From Polynucleobacter sp. HIN7 (GTDB taxonomy: Bacteria; Pseudomonadota; Gammaproteobacteria; Burkholderiales; Burkholderiaceae), in the NCBI RefSeq assembly GCF_030297595.1, contig NZ_AP028138.1, positions 1,364,001 through 1,428,000 on the forward strand: DNA of 64,000 nucleotides, in the 5' to 3' direction. Below are positions 15,905 through 25,011 of this stretch, in pieces. The stretch's first letter is position 1; each line of letters begins with the position of its first letter. Made by a program: the position numbers and the translations under genes. The notes under the pieces are model-generated. The model was not told where the DNA came from and did not search any database. It worked only from the letters and a program-made list of their open reading frames with translations.

Positions 15905-16069
15905 ATGAGAACTTATCTTTGTATTGTTTGCGGCTTTATTTATGACGAATCAGCAGGCCGCCCCGAGGATGGCATTGCACCAGGCACCAAATGGGACGAT
16001 GTCCCTGCCGATTGGGCCTGCCCTGATTGCGGGGCAGGAAAAGACAGCTTTGAAATGATGGCAATTTAA
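15905..16069 (+). CDS. Rubredoxin
   Basis: A 54-residue iron protein. The two metal-binding loops CIVCGFIYD and [12 protein letters not shown] supply four cysteines for a single mononuclear iron, and the intervening [16 protein letters not shown] is the classic rubredoxin core. The ATG at 15905 gives the standard MRTYLC-type start. It lies 16 bp upstream of ilvD on the same strand, which suggests co-transcription. The redox partner is not visible here. Confidence 0.95.
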   Translation: MRTYLCIVCGFIYDESAGRPEDGIAPGTKWDDVPADWACPDCGAGKDSFEMMAI

Positions 16070-16085
16070 TCGCGGAGACAATGAT

Positions 16086-17795
16086 ATGGCAGACCAAAAA
16101 CAAGCCCCAAAACGCATGAATGAGCGTTCACGCATGGTGACCGAAGGGGTTGCACGCGCACCCAATCGATCCATGTACTACGCCATGGGCTACAAAGAGG
16201 AAGATTTTGTTAAACCGATGGTGGGAGTGGCCAACGGCCACTCCACCATTACCCCATGTAATAGCGGCCTACAAAAACTAGCCGATGCGGCAATCGATGC
16301 TCTGGAGAAAGCGGGTGCCAAAGCCCAAGTCTTTGGGACGCCCACAGTCTCCGATGGAATCGGCATGGGTACCGAAGGCATGAAATATTCCCTCGTCTCG
16401 CGCGAGGTGATTGCCGACAGTATTGAGGTTTGTGTCAATGGCCTCTGGCAAGACGGCGTGGTGGTCATTGGCGGCTGTGACAAAAACATGCCCGGCGGCA
16501 TGATTGCGCTAGCGCGCACCAACGTCCCTGGAATCTATGTATACGGCGGCACCATCAAAGCAGGTCATTACAAAGGTAAAGAGCTCAATATCGTTTCTGC
16601 CTTTGAGGCCGTTGGCGAATTTACCTCTGGACGCTTAACCGAGGAGGACCTCAAAGGCGTTGAGCAAAACGCTTGTCCAAGCAGTGGTTCTTGTGGTGGC
16701 ATGTATACCGCCAATACCATGAGCTCCTCGTTTGAAGCGCTAGGGATGAGCCTGCCCTACTCTTCAACCATGTCCAACGTTGACCAAGAAAAGGTCGATA
16801 GCGCAGCCGAGTCAGCCCGCGTATTGGTTCAAGCGATCAAAAATAATATTCGGCCACGCGACATCATTACCAAAAAATCCCTTGAGAACGCGGTCAGTGT
16901 CATCATGGCCGTAGGTGGTTCGACCAATGCTGTTCTGCACTTTTTGGCAATTGCGAGTGCTGCCGAGATTGAGTGGACCATTGATGACTTTGAGCGGATT
17001 CGTAAACGCGTCCCCGTGATCGCCGACATGAAACCATCGGGCACGTATTTGGCACCCGATCTGCATCTAGCAGGCGGCATTCCACAGGTTATGAAGATTT
17101 TGTTAGACGGCGGTCTACTCCATGGTGATTGCATGACCATCACCGGCAAAACGATTGCGGAGACCCTCAAAGATGTTCCATCTAAACCAAGAGCCGATCA
17201 GAAGGTCATTCGGACTTTAGATAATCCGCTCTATCCCCAAGGGCACTTGGCGATCCTCAAGGGCAATATCTCGCCCGAGGGCTGTGTCGCCAAAATTACT
17301 GGCCTCAAGAATCCATCGATTACAGGTCCAGCTCGCGTATTCAACTCCGAAGACGAGGCCATGGAGGCCATCATGGCTCAGAAAATTAAGCACGGTGATG
17401 TGGTCGTGATTCGGTACGAGGGTCCCAAAGGCGGTCCCGGTATGCGAGAAATGTTAGCTCCTACTTCCGCTCTCGTTGGCCAGGGGCTTGGTGAGACCGT
17501 TGGACTTATTACCGATGGGCGGTTCTCAGGGGGTACCTGGGGAATGGTGGTCGGTCACGTTGCTCCCGAGGCCTTTGTAGGCGGCACCATTGCCCTAATT
17601 GAAGAAGGTGACTCGGTCACGATCGATGCGCATAAGTTGTTAATCCAACTCAATGTTCCAGAGGAAGAGATTGCTAAACGGCGCGCCGCCTGGAAACAAC
17701 CAAAATCCCGGTATACACGTGGTTTATTGGCTAAATATGCCCGTTTAGCAAGCTCTGCCAGCAAAGGAGCTGTTACTGACCGAAATCTGGATTAA
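16086..17795 (+). CDS. ilvD: Dihydroxy-acid dehydratase
   Basis: A 569-residue Fe-S enzyme of branched-chain amino acid synthesis that converts 2,3-dihydroxyisovalerate and its homologue to the 2-oxo acids. IlvD/Edd signatures are clear: CDKNMPGG and [16 protein letters not shown] supply cluster cysteines, with an earlier cysteine in ITPCNSGL. Three such cysteines at this spacing fit the [2Fe-2S] class of the family. The C-terminal [19 protein letters not shown] is also typical. The start follows a GGAGACA site directly downstream of rubredoxin. Confidence 0.97.
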   Translation: MADQKQAPKRMNERSRMVTEGVARAPNRSMYYAMGYKEEDFVKPMVGVANGHSTITPCNSGLQKLADAAIDALEKAGAKAQVFGTPTVSDGIGMGTEGMKYSLVSREVIADSIEVCVNGLWQDGVVVIGGCDKNMPGGMIALARTNVPGIYVYGGTIKAGHYKGKELNIVSAFEAVGEFTSGRLTEEDLKGVEQNACPSSGSCGGMYTANTMSSSFEALGMSLPYSSTMSNVDQEKVDSAAESARVLVQAIKNNIRPRDIITKKSLENAVSVIMAVGGSTNAVLHFLAIASAAEIEWTIDDFERIRKRVPVIADMKPSGTYLAPDLHLAGGIPQVMKILLDGGLLHGDCMTITGKTIAETLKDVPSKPRADQKVIRTLDNPLYPQGHLAILKGNISPEGCVAKITGLKNPSITGPARVFNSEDEAMEAIMAQKIKHGDVVVIRYEGPKGGPGMREMLAPTSALVGQGLGETVGLITDGRFSGGTWGMVVGHVAPEAFVGGTIALIEEGDSVTIDAHKLLIQLNVPEEEIAKRRAAWKQPKSRYTRGLLAKYARLASSASKGAVTDRNLD

Positions 17796-17861
17796 TTAAC
17801 TTAACTCGACACAGCCTGAATCGCCCATAGCGAGGCAGGCTGTATGACTGCTGTGGCCTGA

Positions 17862-18350
17862 CTAGTGCTTCATGTGCCCAGAACCTGAGCCCATCTCGCG
17901 CACCGGTACCTTGATTTCGACTTCACCGGCTTTCTGAAATTTCAGCTTAACTGGGACAGATTCGCCTGCCTTGAGTGGGCTTTTAATATCGATAAACATT
18001 AGGTGCAAACCACCTGGTTTGAGCTCGACGGACCCGTTTGCTGGCACATCAATCACTTTCACCTCGCGCATTTTCATGACGTTGCCATCCATTGTCATGG
18101 TATGCAATTGCATCTCGCCAGCGACTGGGGAGCTTGCTGCAATTAATTGATCAGCAGCCCCTTTGTTTTCAATCTTCATAAATCCGCCTGCAGCTTTTTG
18201 CCCAGGGGCCGTCGCGCGTGCATAAGGGTGCTCAATCTTGAGTTGCCCAATTCGATACTCTGGGCTCTTCATATCATTGTGCGCCAAAGTGGAGCTTGAA
18301 AACGCGATCAGAGCACTTGCTGTCACTGCTTGTAAAAAATTGATGTTCAT
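17862..18350 (-). CDS. Periplasmic copper chaperone PCu(A)C
   Basis: A 162-residue periplasmic protein that binds Cu(I) and is generally involved in loading cytochrome oxidase CuA. It has a signal peptide of about 23 residues (SSSTLAHND at the end), the HxM-type copper ligands MQLHTMTMDG...MKMREV, and GGLHLMFIDI later in the cupredoxin-like fold, as expected for DUF461. A short His/Met/Gly tail (GSGSGHMKH) may add metal affinity. It lies 58 bp downstream of the DUF2946 gene on the same strand. Confidence 0.9.
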   Translation of the reverse strand: MNINFLQAVTASALIAFSSSTLAHNDMKSPEYRIGQLKIEHPYARATAPGQKAAGGFMKIENKGAADQLIAASSPVAGEMQLHTMTMDGNVMKMREVKVIDVPANGSVELKPGGLHLMFIDIKSPLKAGESVPVKLKFQKAGEVEIKVPVREMGSGSGHMKH

Positions 18351-18408
18351 ATAAATCCTTCAAATGAAAACTACATTGCATAAAGGGTTCAAAACCCCTG
18401 CCACTAAA

Positions 18409-18780
18409 TTAGACGCAATGATTTGAAGGCGGTCCCTGAGAGGGGAGCTTGACCCACGCAAAGAGAGTTTTGGGAGACTCCAAATAGAGACTGGGAGTCA
18501 AAATAGGTATTGCGGGGCTTGCAAATCCAAGATTGGTTAGTAGGTTCAATGGCGCCATTGATTGCGCGACACAGTAGGGACAGTCGCCGGCCATCGTAGT
18601 CGGCGCTTCAGTATCTAAATTAACGGTTTGCTTGGAACCATCCACCACACACAGTTCCATGGTCAGAAAATTTGTATTGGCCGAATGGAAAAAGGCTTGG
18701 GCTAACGATGGGGTAAAAATACTCCATGAAAAGGCGATCGCACAAAGCCAATGGATCAGTTTTTGGTGGGGGAAAAGCAT
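18409..18780 (-). CDS. DUF2946-like exported protein, probably copper-related
   Basis: A 123-residue protein with an N-terminal hydrophobic signal (about residues 10-29, ending SLAQAFF) and a central DCPYCVAQ motif, the hallmark of DUF2946 proteins, which are commonly found near copper and TonB-dependent genes. A further cysteine is present in TMELCVVDG. A second hydrophobic stretch follows the CPYC motif. The role is inferred from its copper chaperone neighbour rather than from any known activity. Confidence 0.65.
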   Translation of the reverse strand: MLFPHQKLIHWLCAIAFSWSIFTPSLAQAFFHSANTNFLTMELCVVDGSKQTVNLDTEAPTTMAGDCPYCVAQSMAPLNLLTNLGFASPAIPILTPSLYLESPKTLFAWVKLPSQGPPSNHCV

Positions 18781-18810
18781 ATCGTTATTTTATCCAGAAA
18801 GGCTCTGGAT

Positions 18811-18836
18811 GAAGAAAGGGGGCTTGCGCCCCCTTT
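18811..18836 (-). terminator. Intrinsic terminator after tctA
   Basis: On the minus strand a 9-bp stem, AAAGGGGGC-GCAA-GCCCCCTTT, is followed by CTTC. It lies immediately downstream of the tctA stop and upstream of the DUF2946 start. The T tract is short but the stem is strong. Confidence 0.75.
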
Positions 18837-18842
18837 TGGTGA

Positions 18843-20339
18843 TTATGCAGCTGCTGCCTTTTGAGGTCTCAATTTTGAGATCAAAGGCCAGAACAACAGA
18901 ATCAATGCTAGCCCTGTGATCGAACCGACCAAGGGGTTCGAGAAGAAGACTCCAAGATGACCTTGGGACACCAGCATCGCCTGACGGAAAGAATCCTCTG
19001 CGCGATCGCCCAATACCAAGGCCAAAACCATCGGCGCCATCGGGTAGTCAAGTTTCTTAAAGAGATAACCCAATACACCGAAGCCTAACATCAGCCATAC
19101 ATCGAACATCGCGTTGTTCACGGTATAAGCACCAACCGAGCAAATCACAATGATTACTGGCGCAATGATCGAGAATGGGATCTTCAAAATCGATGCGAAG
19201 ATGGGAACGCAGGTCAAGACCACAAACAAGGCCGCAATATTGCCCAGGTACATACTAGCAATCAAGCCCCAAACAAAGTCAGGCTGCTCCACAAACAGTA
19301 ATGGGCCGGGCTGTAAACCCCAGATTAAGAGACCTCCCAACAACACGGCGGCAGTAGGTGAGCCGGGGATACCCAAAGACAACATTGGCAAAAGCGCAGC
19401 GGTACCTGCTGCATTGTTTGCTGTTTCAGGAGCAACCAAGCCCTCTTCAGAACCCTTACCAAATTCTTTAGGATTTTTGGACATTTGCTTGGCAAGGCCA
19501 TAGCTCATAAATGCAGCTGGTGTTGCGCCACCGGGAGTAATACCCATCCAGCATCCAATTAAACAACTACGGAGTGTAGTTGCCCAGTAACGAGGCAGGC
19601 GCGCCCAGGTCTCAAAGACCACCTTCGCACGAATCTTGGCGGTCTTGCCCGAGAAATTCAAGCCCTCTTCCATTGATTGCAAGATCTCACCGATACCAAA
19701 GAGGCCGATCACCGCGATCAAGAAATCAAAGCCGCGCATCAGTTCAGTAGAACCAAAGGTCAAACGTAATTGACCGGTCACGCTATCCATACCAACGGCT
19801 GCCAGAGCAAAGCCGAGCATCATGGCCGAGAGCACCTTAAATGGCGAACCCTTGTTCATGCCCACAAAGCTACAGAAGGTTAAAAGGTAGACCGCAAAGA
19901 ACTCTGGTGGACCAAACCGCAGAGCAAACTTGGCCACAATCGGGGCTAAGAAGGTAATCATAATGATGGCAAACAAGGCGCCAACAAATGATGCGGTGAA
20001 GGAAATTGTTAAGGCTTCACCTGCTTTACCCTGCTGAGCCATCGGATAGCCATCAAAGGTTGTTGCAACCGACCACGGCTCACCCGGGATATTAAAGAGA
20101 ATAGAGGTAATCGCACCGCCAAATAACGCCCCCCAATAAATACAAGAGAGCATGATGATGGCCGAGGTTGGCGACATCGTGAAGGTCAATGGCAACAAAA
20201 TTGCAATGCCGTTGGCTCCACCCAAGCCAGGCAAGACGCCAATAATTACCCCAAGCGTCACGCCGACTAACATTAACATGATGTTAAATGGGGTTAGCGC
20301 AACTGCAAAACCGTTAAATAGTGCGTTAAGTTCTTCCAC
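18843..20339 (-). CDS. tctA: Tripartite tricarboxylate transporter, large membrane subunit TctA
   Basis: A 498-residue integral membrane protein with about 12 hydrophobic segments, the permease of a TctABC carboxylate uptake system. TctA hallmarks are GVIIGVLPGLGGANGIAIL near the start, the GGAITSILFNIPGEP block, and the second-half GITPGGATPAAFMSYG and SLGIPGSPTAAVLLGGL. It starts with GTG (complement 20337-20339) after an AAGAGGAA ribosome-binding site. It follows tctB by 43 bp. The substrate is unknown; citrate or another di- or tricarboxylate is usual. Confidence 0.94.
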   Translation of the reverse strand: MEELNALFNGFAVALTPFNIMLMLVGVTLGVIIGVLPGLGGANGIAILLPLTFTMSPTSAIIMLSCIYWGALFGGAITSILFNIPGEPWSVATTFDGYPMAQQGKAGEALTISFTASFVGALFAIIMITFLAPIVAKFALRFGPPEFFAVYLLTFCSFVGMNKGSPFKVLSAMMLGFALAAVGMDSVTGQLRLTFGSTELMRGFDFLIAVIGLFGIGEILQSMEEGLNFSGKTAKIRAKVVFETWARLPRYWATTLRSCLIGCWMGITPGGATPAAFMSYGLAKQMSKNPKEFGKGSEEGLVAPETANNAAGTAALLPMLSLGIPGSPTAAVLLGGLLIWGLQPGPLLFVEQPDFVWGLIASMYLGNIAALFVVLTCVPIFASILKIPFSIIAPVIIVICSVGAYTVNNAMFDVWLMLGFGVLGYLFKKLDYPMAPMVLALVLGDRAEDSFRQAMLVSQGHLGVFFSNPLVGSITGLALILLFWPLISKLRPQKAAAA

Positions 20340-20382
20340 CGTACGTTCCTCTTATCGTTTTAGTTTTTGGGATGAATTTGTT

Positions 20383-20898
20383 TTATTGAATACCAACCAA
20401 TGCAAGCGGGTTAATTAACGAACCGCTTGGCAATGGGATCTGGAACCAGAACTCAAACATCATGTAGAGCGCTACGCTAATGGCAACGCCGAGAGCAAAT
20501 GATTTCCAGGCGGCATACTTGCCAATCCAGATCATAAAAAAGGTAATGTAGATGGCAGCAGAAACATAGATACCAATGAGCTGCATCATCAGAACAAAAA
20601 CGAAGGCAGGAACTAAGACAGCTAAGACCTGACGAAATGGGCCTTTATCTACAAAAGACTCGTTACTCAATTCTTTTTGGCGAATCGCCTGAATCAAAGT
20701 TGCGGCACTGGAAATCAAAATAATCAAACTAATGTAAAAAGGGAAATAGCCTGCTTGAGGGCCATCGCTACCCCAGCTCGATCCCAATTTAATACTGCCT
20801 TGCATGATGACGATTGCAAAGACAAGGAAGGCAAGCGCAACCACGATTTCGGCGGTACGCATACTCAATAAAGCGTTTTGATTAGATTGCTCTGACAT
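20383..20898 (-). CDS. tctB: Tripartite tricarboxylate transporter, small membrane subunit TctB
   Basis: A 171-residue protein with four hydrophobic segments (about 13-33, 48-65, 85-107 and 130-150). The GSDGPQAGYFPFYISLI stretch after the first helix is characteristic of TctB. It sits between tctC and tctA and completes the transporter. A strong hairpin terminator separates it from tctC, so its expression probably depends on readthrough. Confidence 0.9.
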   Translation of the reverse strand: MSEQSNQNALLSMRTAEIVVALAFLVFAIVIMQGSIKLGSSWGSDGPQAGYFPFYISLIILISSAATLIQAIRQKELSNESFVDKGPFRQVLAVLVPAFVFVLMMQLIGIYVSAAIYITFFMIWIGKYAAWKSFALGVAISVALYMMFEFWFQIPLPSGSLINPLALVGIQ

Positions 20899-20933
20899 AA
20901 CCGTACTTTTCTAGTAGTTTTAAATCATTAGGT

Positions 20934-20968
20934 AAAAAAATAAGACCCCGCATTGAGGTCTTATTTTT
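20934..20968 (-). terminator. Intercistronic terminator/attenuator between tctC and tctB
   Basis: On the minus strand AAAAATAAGACC pairs with GGTCTTATTTTT around a 9-nt loop, followed by a run of seven T. It lies between the tctC stop and the tctB start, inside the apparent operon, so it should reduce transcription of tctBA relative to tctC. Confidence 0.85.
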
Positions 20969-20980
20969 CAAGTCACATAA

Positions 20981-21991
20981 TTACTTCGCAAGAAATCCTG
21001 CTTCTTTCATGAGCTGAGCATGGGTAGCATCAGCCTTTTCTAACCAGCTGACAAACTCTTTACCTGACATAAAGGTTTGATTGAATGCGCCGTCGATCAT
21101 AAATTTCTTCCACTCGGGTGTCTCACGAACTTTTTTGAACAAGTCAACATAGAAGTCAACTTGCGCCTGTGTTACGCCAGGTGGCATGAAAATGCCGCGC
21201 AACATGACATAGTCGGTGTTCACACCAACCTCACGGCAAGTTGGAACATCATTCCATGATTGAGTCGCTGTAATTTTCTCTTTGTAAGGCATACGCTGCG
21301 TGTCAAACACACACTGGGCAGTTAAAGAGCCAGCACGCCACTGAGCAACGGCTTCGATTGGGTTGTTAACCGTGGAATCCACATGATTACCCACCAACTG
21401 AACCGCTACGGCGCCACCACCAGCAAATGGCACATAAGTGAACTTAGTACCAGTTGCTTTCTCAAGCGCTACCGTAATGATTTGGTCCTCTTGTTTGGAT
21501 CCAGTTCCACCCATCTTGAACTTACCAGGTCCCGCAGCTTTAGCAGCATCGATGTAGTCTTTGGCAGACTTGTAACCTTTGCTGGTATTAGTCCACAACA
21601 CGAATTGATCAAGTGCCAACATCGCCACTGGGGTCATGTCTTGCCATTTGAAAGGCACTCCGGTTGCGCGTGGGGTGGTGAAAAGATTAGACAAAGTAAT
21701 AATGATCTTATGGGGATCACCTTTGGCTTCCTTGATTGCCAGATAACCCTCAGCACCTGCGCCAGCACCCTTATTCACAGGGATGACTGACTGCTTCATT
21801 AGGTTGTTCTTTGTAATAATTCCCTGAATCATTCGCGCCATTTGGTCAGCGCCACCGCCAGGACCGGCGGAGATAATGAATTCAACTGGTTTTGTTGGCT
21901 CCCACTTAGCCTGTGCTTGAGCGGTGGTGGTGGCAGCAAAACCTGCCATTAACGCAACACTCAATAAAGTGGACTTGAATTTCAAACGCAT
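20981..21991 (-). CDS. tctC: Periplasmic carboxylate receptor TctC (Bug family)
   Basis: A 336-residue solute-binding protein for the tctAB transporter. I chose the ATG at 21989-21991, preceded by a GGAGGAG site; it opens a signal peptide (MRLKFKSTLLSVALMAG, cleavage near AQAQA). An upstream in-frame start would add 17 residues. The first ligand-binding loop VEFIISAGPGGGADQMARM and the MGGTGSKQEDQI loop are typical Bug features, although this protein diverges from most Bug receptors. The ligand is not predictable. It is followed by a terminator hairpin and then tctB-tctA. Confidence 0.92.
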   Translation of the reverse strand: MRLKFKSTLLSVALMAGFAATTTAQAQAKWEPTKPVEFIISAGPGGGADQMARMIQGIITKNNLMKQSVIPVNKGAGAGAEGYLAIKEAKGDPHKIIITLSNLFTTPRATGVPFKWQDMTPVAMLALDQFVLWTNTSKGYKSAKDYIDAAKAAGPGKFKMGGTGSKQEDQIITVALEKATGTKFTYVPFAGGGAVAVQLVGNHVDSTVNNPIEAVAQWRAGSLTAQCVFDTQRMPYKEKITATQSWNDVPTCREVGVNTDYVMLRGIFMPPGVTQAQVDFYVDLFKKVRETPEWKKFMIDGAFNQTFMSGKEFVSWLEKADATHAQLMKEAGFLAK

Positions 21992-22119
21992 GGCTGCTCC
22001 TCCAAAAAGTTTTTTCAAAGTATTAAATTTGTTATGTAGCAACTTTGATGACTAATTCTTCAATAAAAGTTTTAGACAAAAATTGACAGACATCAACAAA
22101 CAAAAATTTTCACATAAGT

Positions 22120-22151
22120 AAAACCCGTACTGACTAGTGAAAACCCGTACT
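22120..22151. repeat. Tandem 12-bp direct repeat upstream of tctC
   Basis: AAAACCCGTACT occurs at 22120-22131 and again at 22140-22151, exactly 20 bp apart, about two helical turns. It lies 129-160 bp upstream of the tctC start and between that gene and tRNA-Thr. Two perfect copies on one face of the helix suggest a regulator-binding site, but no regulator gene is adjacent. Confidence 0.5.
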
Positions 22152-22176
22152 TTAAGCACTTATTTGAGGGGCAAAC

Positions 22177-22252
22177 TGGTGCCGGAAATAGGAATCGAAC
22201 CTACGACCTTCGCATTACGAATGCGCTGCTCTACCAACTGAGCTATTCCGGC
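22177..22252 (-). tRNA. tRNA-Thr (anticodon CGT)
   Basis: A 76-nt tRNA on the minus strand. The acceptor stem GCCGGAA pairs with TTCCGGC, the D arm is GCTCAGTTGGTAGAGC, and the anticodon loop TTCGTAA carries CGT. The T arm has GGTTCGATTCC, the discriminator is A and CCA is encoded. It closely resembles the E. coli thrW product and reads ACG codons. Confidence 0.97.
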
Positions 22253-22303
22253 ATGAACCTTTGGAAAATACTGCGTTCAGACTGAGATTTTATCCCAGCA
22301 AAA

Positions 22304-24979
22304 TCAATGCCTTTGCGAGGCGCTAGGATGAGCGTCTCCCAACGCTTTAGAAACAACCTCGCGCACGTCTGGGGAAAGCCGACTGACTGTTGCTAGGGTC
22401 TTTAGCGCCGCTTTCATCGGCTTCTGGTAGCGTGATGCAAACTGACGCCAACGGTCTAAGCCACGGGCCAGTCGCGCCGCTACTTGAGGATTAATCTCAT
22501 CTAATGCAATCACTTGCTCGGCCCAAAAGGCATAGGTCACACCATCGACCCCATGAAATCCACCTGGGTTACTCAAACAAAATGCATGAATGAGGCTGCG
22601 CACCCGATTGGGATTATTCATCTGAAATGCGGGGTGTCGCATCAGCTCTTGCACATGACTAAGCACAGACTGACCCTTGGTTTGCGGGGGTCGCATTGCT
22701 TGTAAGGCAAACCACTTATCAACCACGAGCGGGTCTTCCGCAAAGCGCTGATAAAAATCAGCTAAGGCATTCTCAGCCTGGGGTGCGTGAGCGAATACAA
22801 GGGCCTGTAATGCCGCAAAGCGATCGGTCATGTTGTTCGCTAACTCGTATTGCTCTTCGGCCACCTCATACCAGTGAGTGTCCTTGGTTTCTAAGAGCAT
22901 CATCAGCGCATCATTTTTGAGAGCGCGCCGACCCATACTCATTGCGTCCGGGCTATAGCTCGCTGAGGTTTGGAGCGAGCGGTAGGTCTTTTCCCAGTCG
23001 GATTTAAGCGCTTGCGCTAGAGCATACTTAAAGCCTCTACGCGCCCAATGCAATTGCTGAGGGTCAACCAACTGAACCTGCTCATACAAATAGGTTTCGG
23101 CTGGCAGTGTAAAGAGAAGTTGTTTGAACGCCGGATCCAATTGCGGATCGACCAACAATTCACGGTAGGCCTCAAGCAATCGCCGATCGGGCTCTCGACC
23201 TACCAAAATCAATTGCTGAGCTAGTTTTTGCACAGCCTCCCACCGATTAAATGAATCCGTCTCATTTGCCATGAGAGCGAGCAACTCTGCTTCGCTTTGC
23301 TCGTGCTCAATCACAATGGGTGCCGAGAAATCCCGATTGATCGAAAGCACTGGTTTTGCCGGGATTTGCTTGACTACCCACGTTTGCTCTGACTGGGTTA
23401 GCTCTAGCAATACTTCTTGACCAAAATGCTTTGCTTCTTTTGCAGTAATGGATGCGCCCTTTTCAAATAACAAACTCGCCTTCAAGGGAATATGAAATGG
23501 TTTTTTGGTCTTCTGCCCAGGTGTTGGGGGGCAATGTTGTTTGAGGGTCAAGCGATATTCTTTCTTCCGAGCATCAAACTGTTCATTGACTTCAACTCGC
23601 GGAGTACCCGATTGGCTGTACCAGTTTTTAAACTGGCTGAGATCGCGCTCATTCGCATCAGCCATCGCGGCGATGAACTCATCACAGGTCACCGCCGTCC
23701 CATCGTGACGCTTGAAATACAAATCCATGCCGCGACGAAAGCCATCAACCCCAAGTAAGGTTTGGTACATGCGCACTACCTCCGCACCCTTCTCATAGAC
23801 CGTTACTGTATAGAAGTTATTAATTTCTTGATACTCATCGGGCCGTATCGGATGAGCCATGGGCCCCGCATCCTCGGGGAACTGTAGCTGGCGAAGTAAA
23901 CGCACATCATCGATGCGCTTAACCGCCCGACCAGACTCTGTACCTATTTGATCGGCTGAAAACTCTTGATCCCGAAAGACGGTTAAACCTTCTTTCAGTG
24001 ATAGTTGAAACCAATCCCGACAGGTCACGCGGTTGCCTGTCCAATTATGAAAATACTCGTGGGCTACTACGCTCTCAACATTGGCAAAATCCGTATCCGT
24101 TGCCGTTTGCGCATCCGCCAGCACAAACTTGGTATTGAAGATATTGAGGCCCTTGTTCTCCATCGCCCCCATATTGAAATCACTCACCGCCACAATCATG
24201 AAGCGCTCTAAATCAAGCTCTAAACCAAAGCGCTTCTCATCCCAAACAATCGATCGCTTTAGCGAGTCCATCGCGTGGTGGGTTTTATGCAGATCCCGCG
24301 GCTCAACCCAAATTTGCAATAGTTTTTTATCACCACTCCGAGACGTAATGACATCTTCCAAGCAAACTAATTTTCCAGCCACCAAGGCAAACAGATAGGA
24401 AGGCTTTGGAAACGGGTCTTCCCAAATGGCGCTGTGCCAACCATCGGCCAAATCCTCTTTGGCAATCAAATTGCCATTCGAGAGCAAGACTGGGTAATCG
24501 GCTTTGAGTGCTCGCATGGTCACGCGGTAGCGCGCCATCACATCGGGACGATCCTGGAAATATGTGATTTTGCGAAACCCTTCCGCTTCGCACTGCGTGA
24601 AGAAATTACCACGTGAGACATACAAGCCCATCAATGAGGTGTTTTTCTCAGGAATGCATGCGGTTTTGATTTCAATCACAAAACGCTGCTTGCCTCCTTG
24701 AGGTAAATCATGAATCACCAGTCTCCCCGGCGTTAGCTCCAAATGGCGATGCGTCTCGCCATTGATACGCAGGCTAATGAACTCGAGCTCTTCACCATCC
24801 AAAATAAGGGGGAGCTCGTCTTTCGAGGTTTGCGTGATCTCACTAGGGATCACCTCAATGCGACTATGCACAAGGGTGCGTTGCGGCATTAATTCAAAAT
24901 CAAGCTCTACTTGGCCAAATTGATAATCGGGAGCTTTGTATTGAGAGCGCAAAAAGCGCTTGGCAGAATCGGTTCGCAT
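22304..24979 (-). CDS. pepN: Aminopeptidase N (M1 family)
   Basis: An 891-residue zinc metallopeptidase that removes N-terminal residues from peptides. The substrate-recognition motif GAMENKG is at 271-277 and the zinc site HEYFH at 307-311 with the third ligand Glu330 (SLKEGLTVF). The length and the C-terminal helical domain match the bacterial PepN subfamily (DUF3458 region). The gene stands alone on the minus strand between tRNA-Thr and the GDT1 family gene. Confidence 0.97.
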   Translation of the reverse strand: MRTDSAKRFLRSQYKAPDYQFGQVELDFELMPQRTLVHSRIEVIPSEITQTSKDELPLILDGEELEFISLRINGETHRHLELTPGRLVIHDLPQGGKQRFVIEIKTACIPEKNTSLMGLYVSRGNFFTQCEAEGFRKITYFQDRPDVMARYRVTMRALKADYPVLLSNGNLIAKEDLADGWHSAIWEDPFPKPSYLFALVAGKLVCLEDVITSRSGDKKLLQIWVEPRDLHKTHHAMDSLKRSIVWDEKRFGLELDLERFMIVAVSDFNMGAMENKGLNIFNTKFVLADAQTATDTDFANVESVVAHEYFHNWTGNRVTCRDWFQLSLKEGLTVFRDQEFSADQIGTESGRAVKRIDDVRLLRQLQFPEDAGPMAHPIRPDEYQEINNFYTVTVYEKGAEVVRMYQTLLGVDGFRRGMDLYFKRHDGTAVTCDEFIAAMADANERDLSQFKNWYSQSGTPRVEVNEQFDARKKEYRLTLKQHCPPTPGQKTKKPFHIPLKASLLFEKGASITAKEAKHFGQEVLLELTQSEQTWVVKQIPAKPVLSINRDFSAPIVIEHEQSEAELLALMANETDSFNRWEAVQKLAQQLILVGREPDRRLLEAYRELLVDPQLDPAFKQLLFTLPAETYLYEQVQLVDPQQLHWARRGFKYALAQALKSDWEKTYRSLQTSASYSPDAMSMGRRALKNDALMMLLETKDTHWYEVAEEQYELANNMTDRFAALQALVFAHAPQAENALADFYQRFAEDPLVVDKWFALQAMRPPQTKGQSVLSHVQELMRHPAFQMNNPNRVRSLIHAFCLSNPGGFHGVDGVTYAFWAEQVIALDEINPQVAARLARGLDRWRQFASRYQKPMKAALKTLATVSRLSPDVREVVSKALGDAHPSASQRH

Positions 24980-25011
24980 GGAACGATTTTAGTTGGATCT
25001 TTACTTAGCGC

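Noticed and set aside
17811..17843. ACAGCCTG/CAGGCTGT inverted repeat after ilvD
   Set aside because: The loop is long (17 nt) and no T tract follows on either strand, so I would not call it a terminator with confidence.
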